A stretch of DNA of 64,000 bases. It comes from Amphibacillus sp052055485 (GTDB taxonomy: Bacteria > Bacillota > Bacilli > Bacillales > Amphibacillaceae). This document shows, in pieces, positions 16,694-25,029 of the stretch; within the stretch, counting starts at the first letter, position 1, and each line of letters starts with the position of its first letter. The notes beneath the pieces were generated by a model. The model was not told the DNA's origin, did no database searches, and saw only the letters and a list, made by a program, of their open reading frames with translations. A program made the translations under genes and the position numbers. Location: NCBI RefSeq assembly GCF_052055485.1, contig NZ_CP197171.1, positions 1,736,001 through 1,800,000 on the forward strand, read 5' to 3'.

Positions 16694-17455
16694 ATGGAAA
16701 AGCCAATTATTGAAGTAGCGGGTCTTGCTGCTTCTTATCGAAAAAAAACGGTACTTCATGATATTGATTTTGTAGTTCAGCCTGGGTCATTAACGGGAAT
16801 TGTCGGTCCAAATGGGGCCGGCAAGTCCACGTTAATCAAAACAATGTTGGATCTTCATCCTGCATTAACAGGCTCTGTCCGCTTTTTTAATTCATCTTAT
16901 AAAAAAGTAAAAGATAGAATTGCTTACGTCCCTCAACGTGGTTCAGTTGACTGGGATTTTCCGACGGACGCTTTAGATGTCGTCACAATGGGTTTATATG
17001 GGCAAATAGGTTGGCTTAAGCGTCCCAATCGTTCGCACAAGAAAAAAGCATACCAAGCCCTAGAAAAAATGGGGATGGAAGACTATGCTGATCAACAAAT
17101 CAGCCAGCTTTCTGGTGGACAACAGCAACGAGTATTTTTAGCAAGAGCTTTGGTTCAAAATGCTGATCTATATTTCATGGATGAACCTTTAGCTGGAGTG
17201 GATGCAGCGACAGAACGCGCGATTATGACAATTTTAAAAGAGTTAATTACCATTGGAAAGACGGTAATGGTTGTTCATCATGATCTGCAAACGGTAGCAG
17301 ATTATTTTGATCATGTGCTTTTTCTAAATCATACGGTTGTTGAACATGGAAAAACGGAACAAGTATTTACTAAAGAGAACATCGCCCAAACCTATGGTGG
17401 TAATATGCGTTGGATGGGAGATGAACAAAATCATGTGGTCCAGTCTACTAAGTAG
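16694..17455 (+). CDS. mntB: Manganese ABC transporter ATP-binding protein
   Basis: This cytoplasmic ATPase powers the transporter. It has Walker A GPNGAGKST near residue 39, signature LSGGQQQRV near 142, Walker B LYFMDEPLAGVD near 161 and the switch histidine in MVVHHDLQT near 196. At 253 residues it matches metal-type ABC ATPases. ATG 16694 lies eleven bases from GGAGG, one base after the mntA stop. It overlaps the predicted mntC start by 23 bases. Confidence 0.92.
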   Translation: MEKPIIEVAGLAASYRKKTVLHDIDFVVQPGSLTGIVGPNGAGKSTLIKTMLDLHPALTGSVRFFNSSYKKVKDRIAYVPQRGSVDWDFPTDALDVVTMGLYGQIGWLKRPNRSHKKKAYQALEKMGMEDYADQQISQLSGGQQQRVFLARALVQNADLYFMDEPLAGVDAATERAIMTILKELITIGKTVMVVHHDLQTVADYFDHVLFLNHTVVEHGKTEQVFTKENIAQTYGGNMRWMGDEQNHVVQSTK

Positions 17456-18353
17456 TAATACACAATGGGTCTTATTCAGTACAATGATTCTTGGCATTGC
17501 CTCAGGGACAATTGGCTGTTTAGCCTATTGGAAACGACAAAATTTAATGAGTGATGCTCTTTCGCATGCGGCGTTACCTGGTGTTGTGGTCGCTTTTTTG
17601 GTGATTGGAGAGAAAAATCTCTTCTATCTAGTCATAGGCGCCGCTATTAGTGCCCTCATAGGGGCCTATTTTATCCAATGGATTACCTCATCAAGTAGGA
17701 TATCGGAAGATACAGCGATGGGGATCATCTTAGCTGTATTTTATGGCTTTGGTGTCATGCTTCTAACGGTTGCCAATCGATCAGCAACCGGAAATCAGAG
17801 TGGCTTAAATAGTTTTATTTATGGTCAGGCAGCAGCGATGGTGAAGTCAGATGTAATCACGATGATTATTTTAGCCTCGATTGTTATTTTTATTGTGATC
17901 ATTGGTTTTAAAGAGTGGAAAATTTATCTGTTTGATCAACAGTTTGCTAAGGGATTAGGCTTATCGCTTAAAGGGATGAATTCATTGTATACAGCGGTTC
18001 TGGTTATTACGATCGTTGTTGGTATACAGGCAGTCGGTGTTATTTTAATGGCAGCTATGTTGATTATCCCAGCCGTTAGCGCTCGGTATTGGACACACAC
18101 TTTTAAGAATATGCTCATGTTATCAGCTTTATTTGGTGGTCTATCAGGTGCTAGTGGAACATTTATTAGTACATTAGGAAGAGGTTTACCTACTGGCTCA
18201 TTTATTGTTATTGTTGCGGCTGGTTTTTTTGTTATATCGTTATTAATTGGCAAAGAGAAAGGGATTCTGGTTCAGTATTTGCAATTCAAGTCCCATCAAA
18301 AGGCACATTCAGCCTCTTTACAAGCATCGAACAAGGGGGGACGAAGTAAATGA
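17433..18353 (+). CDS. mntC: Manganese ABC transporter permease
   Basis: MntC is one of two ABC-3 family permeases that form the membrane channel. It has eight or so hydrophobic segments and the family motifs SDALSHAALPGVVVAF near residue 38 and GVILMAAMLIIPAVSARY near 205. ATG 17433, giving MWSSLLSSNTQWVLF, best fits the family N-terminus and starts within the mntB 3' end. The hydrophilic C-terminal tail is basic. The stop overlaps mntD by ATGA. Confidence 0.88.
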   Translation: MWSSLLSSNTQWVLFSTMILGIASGTIGCLAYWKRQNLMSDALSHAALPGVVVAFLVIGEKNLFYLVIGAAISALIGAYFIQWITSSSRISEDTAMGIILAVFYGFGVMLLTVANRSATGNQSGLNSFIYGQAAAMVKSDVITMIILASIVIFIVIIGFKEWKIYLFDQQFAKGLGLSLKGMNSLYTAVLVITIVVGIQAVGVILMAAMLIIPAVSARYWTHTFKNMLMLSALFGGLSGASGTFISTLGRGLPTGSFIVIVAAGFFVISLLIGKEKGILVQYLQFKSHQKAHSASLQASNKGGRSK

Positions 18354-19222
18354 CCTATACAGCATGGATTATTTTTACAGCAGCTTTGGTTGGACTGTCT
18401 TGTGGAATCATGGGTGTCTTTCTCATTTTAAAAAAACAAGCGATGATGGCAGATGCGATCAGTCATACGGTATTGTTGGGTATTGTACTTACCTATTTAA
18501 TAACCGACCAATTGCATGGAGGAGTCATGTTAATTGGTGGTGTCTTTGCTGGATTATTAACAGCCTTTTTGGTTCAGTCACTCCATTCGTTAAATATTCA
18601 ACATGATGCTGGAATTGGTATCGTCTTTACTACCCTTTTTGCAATTGGTGTTATTTTAATTGCTACATCCGTCGGCAATGTTCATCTGGATGTCCAACAT
18701 GCGTTAATGGGTGAGATTACTTTTGTTCCATTTCATACGATAACCCTGCCGCTCATAGGTAGTATACCTGCAGCTACAGCTTTATTGTTGGTTGTATTGC
18801 TGATCATTTTGTTATTCATTACGATATTTTACAAGGAGTGGAAAATAACTTCATTTGACCCAGCATTGGCAGCCAGCTTAGGTATGCCTGTTTTATTTTT
18901 ACACTATCTCTTTATGAGTCTTGTATCGATTACAACAGTCGCTTCCTTTGATGCAGTTGGTGCGATTATGGTTGTTGCGATGTTAATTACACCAGCCGCT
19001 TCGGCTTATCTTTGGACGGATCGACTTTTTACAATGTTTATTTTAAGTGGTACTTTCGGGGTTATATCTGCCGTGCTGGGCTATTATCTAGCAGCTTGGA
19101 TTGATACCTCGATTTCAGGAAGTATGGCATTTATGACAGGGATTGTTTTCTTTATCAGCTTTATTTTTTCCCCTATACATGGTTTAATTGCTAAATATGT
19201 CCGACCAGAGAAAACTGCTTAA
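18350..19222 (+). CDS. mntD: Manganese ABC transporter permease
   Basis: This is the second ABC-3 permease of the system, 290 residues with about eight membrane segments. It shares the family motif MMADAISHTVLLGIVLTY near residue 32 and AIMVVAMLITPAASAYLW near 203. The start ATG overlaps the mntC stop by 4 bases and follows GGGGGACG. The gene order binding protein, ATPase, permease, permease is that of B. subtilis mntABCD. A terminator follows 26 bases after the stop. Confidence 0.9.
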   Translation: MTYTAWIIFTAALVGLSCGIMGVFLILKKQAMMADAISHTVLLGIVLTYLITDQLHGGVMLIGGVFAGLLTAFLVQSLHSLNIQHDAGIGIVFTTLFAIGVILIATSVGNVHLDVQHALMGEITFVPFHTITLPLIGSIPAATALLLVVLLIILLFITIFYKEWKITSFDPALAASLGMPVLFLHYLFMSLVSITTVASFDAVGAIMVVAMLITPAASAYLWTDRLFTMFILSGTFGVISAVLGYYLAAWIDTSISGSMAFMTGIVFFISFIFSPIHGLIAKYVRPEKTA

Positions 19223-19247
19223 TGTCAATACGAAGATAAATTAACTG

Positions 19248-19281
19248 ACCGATTTTTCCCTGGAGGATCAATCGGTTTTTT
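19248..19281 (+). terminator. Terminator after mntD
   Basis: ACCGATT at 19248-19254 pairs with AATCGGT at 19270-19276 and is followed by T5-6. It closes the mntABCD operon. Confidence 0.8.
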
Positions 19282-19299
19282 AATGTTTCGTAAAAGGGA

Positions 19300-19328
19300 T
19301 TACAATTTTTAAGAAAATTCAGTATAAT
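19300..19328 (+). promoter_or_regulatory. Sigma-A promoter of the first papain-like gene
   Basis: TTACAA at 19300-19305 and a perfect TATAAT at 19323-19328 are spaced by 17 bases, 65 bases upstream of the start codon. This promoter is unlike the leader of the second paralogue. Confidence 0.6.
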
Positions 19329-19392
19329 GGTAATAATTCTTTGCAACTTTTTTAATTTTTTCTCCGTCTATTAATATGAAAAGGAGGCTAAA

Positions 19393-20052
19393 ATGAAAAC
19401 AAAAACAGTTTACCTACTATTTTTAAGCACGGGAACGATGCTTTCTAGAACAATAGATTTTTATACCCATACATCCTTAAATCACGTATCGATTTCTCTT
19501 GATCGATCGTTAAATTTTGTTTATAGCTTTGGGCGCAAACGTCCATATAACCCTTTTATTGGAGGATTTATTAAAGAAAATTTAAATTTACCCTTTTTTA
19601 GCCGGTCAACTTGTGCGATCTATCAATTGAAAGTGACCGAACGAGAGTATGAGCAGTTAAGTGAAAAAATACTACTCATGGAAGGTCAAAAGCACTTATA
19701 TCGTTATAATTTTTTAGGGCTATTTGGTGTCATGATGAATAAAGAATTTCGTCGTCATAATGCATACTTTTGTTCGCAATTTGTAGCTACAATGTTACAA
19801 GAATGTGGTGTCTACCAGGGTTCTAAACCACCTGGGTTGATTCGCCCGCAAGATTTACGAGCATGGCGTGAGTTGAAACTAATTTACCAAGGGGAACTCA
19901 AATCATACCCATATTTCAACCATCAACCAACAGAAGAAACTGTAAGCCTTTGGCGGCAATCTCTTTTCTACTATAGTCTTTTTATCGACAAACGCATTAG
20001 AAGAACCAAGCATCTTGCCCGTCAAACTTGGAAACATATTAGATTTTTTTAA
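19393..20052 (+). CDS. Papain-like (permuted NlpC/P60-type) protein, paralogue 1
   Basis: The 219-residue protein has no signal peptide or membrane segment that I can see. A histidine in LNHVSISLD (His31) comes before a cysteine in AYFCSQFVATML (Cys127); this order is that of circularly permuted NlpC/P60 (YiiX/LRAT-like) cysteine peptidases and acyltransferases, and the FCSQFV block matches their cysteine motif. The C-terminal 40 residues are basic. It is about 80% identical by eye to the product at 20508-21167. It follows AAAAGGAGG and has its own promoter. The substrate is unknown; a peptidoglycan or lipid amide is possible (inference). Confidence 0.7.
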   Translation: MKTKTVYLLFLSTGTMLSRTIDFYTHTSLNHVSISLDRSLNFVYSFGRKRPYNPFIGGFIKENLNLPFFSRSTCAIYQLKVTEREYEQLSEKILLMEGQKHLYRYNFLGLFGVMMNKEFRRHNAYFCSQFVATMLQECGVYQGSKPPGLIRPQDLRAWRELKLIYQGELKSYPYFNHQPTEETVSLWRQSLFYYSLFIDKRIRRTKHLARQTWKHIRFF

Positions 20053-20190
20053 TTTGCTTAGTGGGATAAGGGAAACTTTGTCCATAAGACATTTTTACGG
20101 AAATAATACTTTTTAATTTTAAACAATGACTATCTTTTAAGCAGAATGGATAAGAATATCGTGTGGCAATTCCGATCAAAAGGAGAATCA

Positions 20191-20300
20191 AATGTCCTGA
20201 GATCGGGACTTAGCATAAGAAGGGGATTTCTCCTTGCGACATGCTTGTCCTATTAGCATTCTCTAGTACGGTTACTCGTCCCATTGAAAACAATTAGCCA
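20191..20300 (+). repeat. Partial copy of the structured dispersed element
   Basis: The order GTCCTG, GGGACT-AG, ATAAGAA, CCTTGCG, AGTACGGTTACTCGTCCCAT matches the right half of the element at 29380-29470. A small hairpin AAGGGGATTTCTCCTT replaces the GAATAAG hairpin of that copy. It lies between the two papain-like genes. Confidence 0.65.
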
Positions 20301-20354
20301 CTTTAACATGGAAAAAATCAGATACAACCTCGTTGAGGCGTGCCTAATATGATT

Positions 20355-20387
20355 AGCTTAGCTAGCTTTTTTAGCTAAGCTTTTTTT
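20355..20387 (+). terminator. Terminator between the papain-like paralogues
   Basis: AGCTTAGCTA at 20355-20364 pairs with TAGCTAAGCT at 20372-20381, followed by six T. It isolates the second paralogue from upstream transcription. Confidence 0.8.
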
Positions 20388-20416
20388 GCTTGAAAATGAG
20401 AAGCTCGTCACCATTA

Positions 20417-20503
20417 TAAGCCTCTAGTCTTAGTTAAAGATATAGCCTTAGACAGTTATCTATAACCGAGTTAAAAGATAAACTTAAGCTATTGAAAGGA
20501 GGT
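20417..20503 (+). promoter_or_regulatory. Lia-type leader upstream of the second papain-like gene
   Basis: About 85 bases here align throughout with 21410-21497, the region before liaI. Both contain CCTCTAGTCTTAG (20421-20433 and 21415-21427), then TAAAGATATAGC, GACAGTTA, and a closing GAAAGGAGG. The CTCTAGTCTTA core resembles the CTCCGGTCTTA part of the B. subtilis LiaR box as I recall it. The shared leader suggests that LiaR controls this gene as well as liaIH. Confidence 0.6.
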
Positions 20504-20507
20504 TGCG

Positions 20508-21167
20508 ATGAAAACAAAGACTATCTATTTAATCTTTCTAAGTACGGGGACAATGTTAGCTAGAACGATAGATTTTTATACTAATACATCTTTAAATCAT
20601 GTATCGATTTCTCTTGATCGATCATTAAATTTTGTTTACAGCTTTGGCCGGAAACGACCAAACAACCCATTTATTGGGGGATTTATTAAAGAAAATTTAA
20701 ATCTTTCTTTTTTTAATCAGTCAACTTGTGCGATCTATCAATTGAAAATAACTGAACGTGAGTATGAACAATTAAGCGAAAAAATATTACTTATGGAAGC
20801 TCAAAAGCACTTATACCGTTATAATTTCCTGGGATTAATTGGCGTCATGATCAATAAGGAACTCCATCGTCATAACGCATATTTTTGCTCCCAGTTTGTA
20901 GCTACAATACTAAAGGAATGTGGTGTTTATCAAGACTCGAAGCCGTCAGGTTTGATTCGACCTCAAGATTTACGGGCTTGGGGTGAGCTAGAGTTGATTT
21001 ACCAAGGAGAATTAAAATCATATCCATATCTTAATCAGCAACTAACGGAAGAACCTTTAAATTCTAAGTGGTTATTCTTTTCGTTTTATCGTATGTTTAT
21101 TGATTATCGAATTAGGCAAACTAAGCATCTTGCTCGTCGAACTTGGCAACATATTAGATTTTTTTAA
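20508..21167 (+). CDS. Papain-like (permuted NlpC/P60-type) protein, paralogue 2
   Basis: This 219-residue protein keeps His31 in LNHVSISLD and Cys127 in AYFCSQFVATIL and differs from the 19393-20052 product mainly in residues 178-195. It starts at ATG 20508 behind AAAGGAGG. Unlike paralogue 1 it has the leader shared with liaI, and it lies directly upstream of the lia operon, so a role in the envelope stress response is likely (inference). The region 21168-21409 after it holds no feature I can support. Confidence 0.7.
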   Translation: MKTKTIYLIFLSTGTMLARTIDFYTNTSLNHVSISLDRSLNFVYSFGRKRPNNPFIGGFIKENLNLSFFNQSTCAIYQLKITEREYEQLSEKILLMEAQKHLYRYNFLGLIGVMINKELHRHNAYFCSQFVATILKECGVYQDSKPSGLIRPQDLRAWGELELIYQGELKSYPYLNQQLTEEPLNSKWLFFSFYRMFIDYRIRQTKHLARRTWQHIRFF

Positions 21168-21409
21168 TATCAGCTAACATCTTCTTGCAAGAAATTGTTT
21201 TAAAAAGTTGTGCAAAGTAATGATAGTAGTTAAGTACGAATCATTGAATCTGCTTGTAAAATTGAAAAGTAACCTGAAAATCACAGAACTTGCTCATAAC
21301 TTCTAAAAGTTGCAAAAAGAGTTTGAGCAAAAAATCAAAGTACAAAAGTCTATAAAATCATTTGATAAGAGAGCAAAAAAAATCAAGAATGTCATTGCTG
21401 TTATCTTAA

Positions 21410-21497
21410 ATAAGCCTCTAGTCTTAGCTAAAGATATAGCTGGGGACAGTTACTTATCATCAGTTTAAAAGATATACTTAATTTATAGAAAGGAGGC
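21410..21497 (+). promoter_or_regulatory. Candidate LiaR-controlled promoter of liaIH
   Basis: The block CCTCTAGTCTTAGC at 21415-21428 resembles a LiaR box and lies about 80 bases upstream of liaI. The whole segment is a duplicate of 20417-20503. A plausible -10 TATACT lies at 21473-21478; no good -35 is visible, as expected for an activator-dependent promoter. Confidence 0.55.
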
Positions 21498-21505
21498 AGA
21501 ATACG

Positions 21506-21814
21506 ATGAGATCATTGATTTTAATCACTGTCATTATTATTGCAGGAATGATTATTTTATCGAGTATAGCACCATTAATTGCCTTATTGATCAGCCTTGC
21601 TATTGTCTATTACAGTGTCCGACGTTTTCTTTTAACGGATTCGGTTGGCGCTAAAATTGGCTGGGGAATCGTTGGTTTGATTGGGTTGTCAATGTCGTTA
21701 TCTAACACATACGCATTAGTAGGTGTGGCAGCAGTTGTTCTTTTGTATTATGCGTACCATCAGTACAAGAAAAATAAGTACGAAAAAACAGATCAAGATT
21801 GGATTATAGATTAA
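21506..21814 (+). CDS. liaI: LiaI-like membrane anchor protein
   Basis: This 102-residue protein has an N-terminal hydrophobic pair (about residues 4-37), another hydrophobic pair (about 50-85) and a charged tail ending DWIID. In B. subtilis LiaI anchors LiaH at the membrane on cell-envelope damage. Here it lies 18 bases before a PspA-family gene, which supports the same role. Sequence conservation in LiaI is low, so the name rests mainly on topology and position. The start follows AAAGGAGG. Confidence 0.72.
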   Translation: MRSLILITVIIIAGMIILSSIAPLIALLISLAIVYYSVRRFLLTDSVGAKIGWGIVGLIGLSMSLSNTYALVGVAAVVLLYYAYHQYKKNKYEKTDQDWIID

Positions 21815-21832
21815 AAAAGGAGAGAAAAGACT

Positions 21833-22462
21833 ATGTCAAATTTATTTACCCGCATTAAGGACTCTGTCGTTGCAGATTTTCATGAATTATTGGATCAAAA
21901 AGAGGAAAAAAATCCAATGATACATTTGAATCAACATATTCGTAATTGTGAGGATGAAGTAAGAAAACTCAAGCAATTGATTGAAAAACAGTATACGATT
22001 AAGCAGTCGTACCAAAGAGAATTAAAGCAAGCGATCTTCATGCTTGATAAGCGAACACGTCAAATGGAGTTAGCGGAAAAAATGGAAGAAACTGAGTTAT
22101 ATGATGAAGCAAAAATCGAGGTCGATCAGTATCAAACACGTGTCAACCAGTTAACAAATCTAACGGATACAGCAGCAACACAGATTGAAGAAATCGAGCT
22201 CAAATATAGTGAAATGCGACATCAGTTAAAAAACCTCTATGTCAAACGATTAGAGTTAAAAGGTCGAGAAAATATTGCCCGTGTTCATAAGGGAATGAAC
22301 AAAGTGCTCCAAACAGATTATTTTGAGCGGAGCAATAATAAATTTGCTGAAGCTGAGGACTATATTGAACGCTTGGAACAACAGGTTAAAACAGATGAAC
22401 GTCTCCATACATTAGATGCTCGATTTTCGGAATTAGAAAAAAGAGATTTAATTTCAAAGTAG
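21833..22462 (+). CDS. liaH: PspA/IM30 family protein, LiaH-like
   Basis: The 209-residue protein begins NLFTRIKDSVVADFHELLDQ, the N-terminal amphipathic helix pattern of PspA/Vipp1, and the rest is highly charged and predicted to be almost entirely coiled coil. PspA proteins assemble into large rings or rods that protect the membrane. The gene is paired with liaI and lies upstream of liaFSR. LiaH is the major target of LiaR in Bacillus. Confidence 0.9.
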   Translation: MSNLFTRIKDSVVADFHELLDQKEEKNPMIHLNQHIRNCEDEVRKLKQLIEKQYTIKQSYQRELKQAIFMLDKRTRQMELAEKMEETELYDEAKIEVDQYQTRVNQLTNLTDTAATQIEEIELKYSEMRHQLKNLYVKRLELKGRENIARVHKGMNKVLQTDYFERSNNKFAEAEDYIERLEQQVKTDERLHTLDARFSELEKRDLISK

Positions 22463-22525
22463 GTTAGTGTACGCTATAGGTAGTCGAGTAAGAACTTGGC
22501 TACCTATTTAAACCTTAAAAGAGAT

Positions 22526-22620
22526 TGTTCAAAAAGTTGATAACATGTTGCAACAAGAAGGGATCACTGACTAAATATTGAAATGTCTGTGGATTGTGCC
22601 TTTAGCTGCCTTTTTGAACA
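22526..22620. repeat. Short inverted-repeat element between liaH and liaF
   Basis: TGTTCAAAAAG at 22526-22536 is perfectly complementary to CTTTTTGAACA at 22610-22620. The 73 bases between are not coding. The ends resemble those of the element at 6985-7172. Transcription of liaFSR would read through it; it could form a large hairpin in the message. Confidence 0.55.
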
Positions 22621-22641
22621 TACAGTAAAAGGGGAACGATT

Positions 22642-23361
22642 ATGTTTAACCTATTTGATAAGAAAACAATCCAATATTTAGCTTTAGCGATTCTAGTTGT
22701 TTTTTTAATTGAATTCATTTTTTTGAAATCAAATCATGTGATTTGGATCATTATTTGTGGTGTGGTTAGTTATTTTTCCTGGCAATATTATTACCGACAG
22801 GAATATCGAATTTTATTTTGGCTTGGTATAGCAGGAATGGGGATGACCCTATTAAATACAATGTTTTTCAGGGTATTACTTGTGTTCCCGATTCTATGGT
22901 TAGCCTTTTATATTTATCAAAATATATCTGAAAATAAAAAAGAACCTGATCCCATACAGTTTGGTGAGGAACCCTTAGAAGATAAAGAGGTTTTATATTC
23001 CAATCAATGGTTTGGCAAACAAAACATTGGTGAAAAGCCCTATCACTGGCAGGATATAAATTCTCAAACATTATTTGGTGAAACAATTATTGATTTAACT
23101 CAAACGGTGTTGCCAAAAGGTGAACCCATTGTTTTAGTTAGGCACCTTGCTGGAACGATTAAAATCATTGTTCCTTATGATGTAGAAATGAGTATCCACC
23201 ATTCTGTTTTTATTGGATCGGTAGATATTTTTGGCTATGGTGATGATCAGGTAACCAATCGTGTCATTCATTACCAAACCGAAAACTATCAAAAGGCGAA
23301 CCAACGGGTGAAAGTTTATACAACCATGCTTGCCGGTAAGATCGAGGTGAGTCGTGGATGA
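22642..23361 (+). CDS. liaF: LiaF-like inhibitor of the Lia two-component system
   Basis: The 239-residue product has four hydrophobic segments within residues 8-100 and a soluble C-terminal domain from about 125 with repeated beta strands (GETIIDLTQTVLP, AGTIKIIVPYDVEM), the LiaF C-terminal domain. LiaF keeps the kinase LiaS off in unstressed cells. The GGGGAACG ribosome site precedes ATG 22642. Its stop overlaps liaS by four bases. Confidence 0.88.
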   Translation: MFNLFDKKTIQYLALAILVVFLIEFIFLKSNHVIWIIICGVVSYFSWQYYYRQEYRILFWLGIAGMGMTLLNTMFFRVLLVFPILWLAFYIYQNISENKKEPDPIQFGEEPLEDKEVLYSNQWFGKQNIGEKPYHWQDINSQTLFGETIIDLTQTVLPKGEPIVLVRHLAGTIKIIVPYDVEMSIHHSVFIGSVDIFGYGDDQVTNRVIHYQTENYQKANQRVKVYTTMLAGKIEVSRG

Positions 23362-24383
23362 GAAAAGCTTTGGTTAGAGGGATAGTTTTAGCTTTTTTAC
23401 TAACAACCGTACTCATTTTACTCATTTTTAATCAGTTTGAATTTTTACATTGGCGTCTGCTTTGGTTAGAAAGCTTTGGCGGTTTGCCGTTAATTGTAGT
23501 CATTGTGATCGTCATATTATTATTAGGCTTTATCATTGGCTTACTGCCTTATCAGGCACAACAAAAAGAAGTTCGTCTGATCAAAGAGGCACTTGAACAA
23601 GTGTTATCTGATAAGTCTGAAGAAAAAGTCCGTTATTATGGTCAAGTCAAGGAAACTGGTCAGGTTATTCGTCTCATTGCTGATGTTCAACATCAGCTCA
23701 ATCAAGTGACCAAACGAATGCAGGAAGTCATGAGTGAGCAGATTGAGGATCAAGAAGAACAGATTGAAGCACGATTAACTGAGGAACGAAATCGCCTAGC
23801 TCGTGAATTACATGATTCAGTCAGTCAAGAGTTATTTGCAGCTTCGATGCTTGTTTCTGCCATTAATGAAATGCCTGCTGATGAAGCACATCAGTTAGCA
23901 CAGCCTTTAGCACAGATTGAACAAATGATTCAGCAAGCCCAATTAGAAATGCGTGCCTTATTACTTCATTTGCGGCCCATTGCTTTGAAGAATCATTCTT
24001 TAAAAGAGGGAATTGATCAACTTCTAACCGAGCTTGTAGAAAAGGTGCCTATTTCGATTAATTGGCGCTCAGAAGATTTAGCTCTAAACCGAGCGTTTGA
24101 GGATCATCTTTTCCGTATATTGCAAGAATCGTTGTCAAACGCATTACGCCATTCGAAGGCGAATCAAATTGATGTATTGTTTATTGCACGAGAAGGGATT
24201 GCGATCTTGTCCGTGATTGATGATGGGATTGGATTTGATCACGAGAAAGAGCAATCAGGCTCATATGGATTAGCGAACATGCAGGAGCGTACGACAGAAA
24301 TAGGTGGCCAATTCCGAATTGTGAGTTTACCAGGACAGGGGACAAAGTTAACGGTGCGTGTCCCAATCAATAGTGAGAGGTGA
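23358..24383 (+). CDS. liaS: LiaS-type sensor histidine kinase
   Basis: LiaS is an intramembrane-sensing kinase. Two hydrophobic segments (about residues 9-25 and 43-64) with a very short extracellular loop are followed by a coiled linker, the HisKA_3 phosphoacceptor site in RNRLARELHDSVSQ (His near 151) and a HATPase domain with ALRHSKANQ near 263 and DDGIGFD near 290. The 341-residue length fits. It is translationally coupled to liaF and lies 5 bases before liaR. Confidence 0.92.
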   Translation: MRKALVRGIVLAFLLTTVLILLIFNQFEFLHWRLLWLESFGGLPLIVVIVIVILLLGFIIGLLPYQAQQKEVRLIKEALEQVLSDKSEEKVRYYGQVKETGQVIRLIADVQHQLNQVTKRMQEVMSEQIEDQEEQIEARLTEERNRLARELHDSVSQELFAASMLVSAINEMPADEAHQLAQPLAQIEQMIQQAQLEMRALLLHLRPIALKNHSLKEGIDQLLTELVEKVPISINWRSEDLALNRAFEDHLFRILQESLSNALRHSKANQIDVLFIAREGIAILSVIDDGIGFDHEKEQSGSYGLANMQERTTEIGGQFRIVSLPGQGTKLTVRVPINSER

Positions 24384-24388
24384 TAAAG

Positions 24389-25018
24389 ATGATACGTGTT
24401 TTATTTGTAGATGATCATGAAATGGTTCGGATTGGTGTAACCACCTATTTAGCCACACAAAAAGATATTGATGTGGTGGGAGAAGCAGAGGATGGTGAGG
24501 AAGCGATTAAACTCGCCCTTGAATTAAGACCAGATCTGATTTTAATGGATATTGTAATGGACAAAATGGATGGAATTGAAGCAACAAAGGAAATTATTAA
24601 GCAATGGCCAGAAGCCAAAATCTTAATGGTTACTAGCTTTGTTGATGATGATAAGGTTTATCCGGCGCTTGAAGCGGGAGCAACAAGTTATTTATTAAAA
24701 ACGTCAAAAGCAAGTGATATTGCTGAAGCGATTCGAAAAACAGCACGTGGTGAATCTATTTTTGAACAAGAAGTGACGAGTAAAGTCATGGCTAAAATGC
24801 GTGGTGAAGCAAATCCTGATTTACATGATGAATTAACAGCTCGTGAAATGGAAATTTTATTACTGATTGCTGAAGGGAAGACAAATCAAGAAATTGCAGA
24901 TCAACTCTTTATTGCTTTAAAAACAACGAAAGTCCATGTCAGTAATATATTGAGCAAGCTTGAAGTTCAAGACCGAACGCAGGCAGCGATTTATGCTCAT
25001 CAGCACAAGCTTGTTTAA
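24389..25018 (+). CDS. liaR: LiaR-type response regulator (NarL/LuxR family)
   Basis: The 209-residue protein has a receiver domain with VDDHE near residue 6 and the phosphoacceptor aspartate in DLILMDIVMDKMDG near 53, and a LuxR-type helix-turn-helix from LTAREMEILLLIAEGKTNQEIA near 147. ATG 24389 lies eight bases from GAGAGG; an upstream GTG at 24380 lies inside that ribosome site. It is expected to activate liaIH, and possibly the papain-like gene at 20508, when envelope damage is sensed. Confidence 0.92.
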   Translation: MIRVLFVDDHEMVRIGVTTYLATQKDIDVVGEAEDGEEAIKLALELRPDLILMDIVMDKMDGIEATKEIIKQWPEAKILMVTSFVDDDKVYPALEAGATSYLLKTSKASDIAEAIRKTARGESIFEQEVTSKVMAKMRGEANPDLHDELTAREMEILLLIAEGKTNQEIADQLFIALKTTKVHVSNILSKLEVQDRTQAAIYAHQHKLV

Positions 25019-25029
25019 GGAGGGACAAC

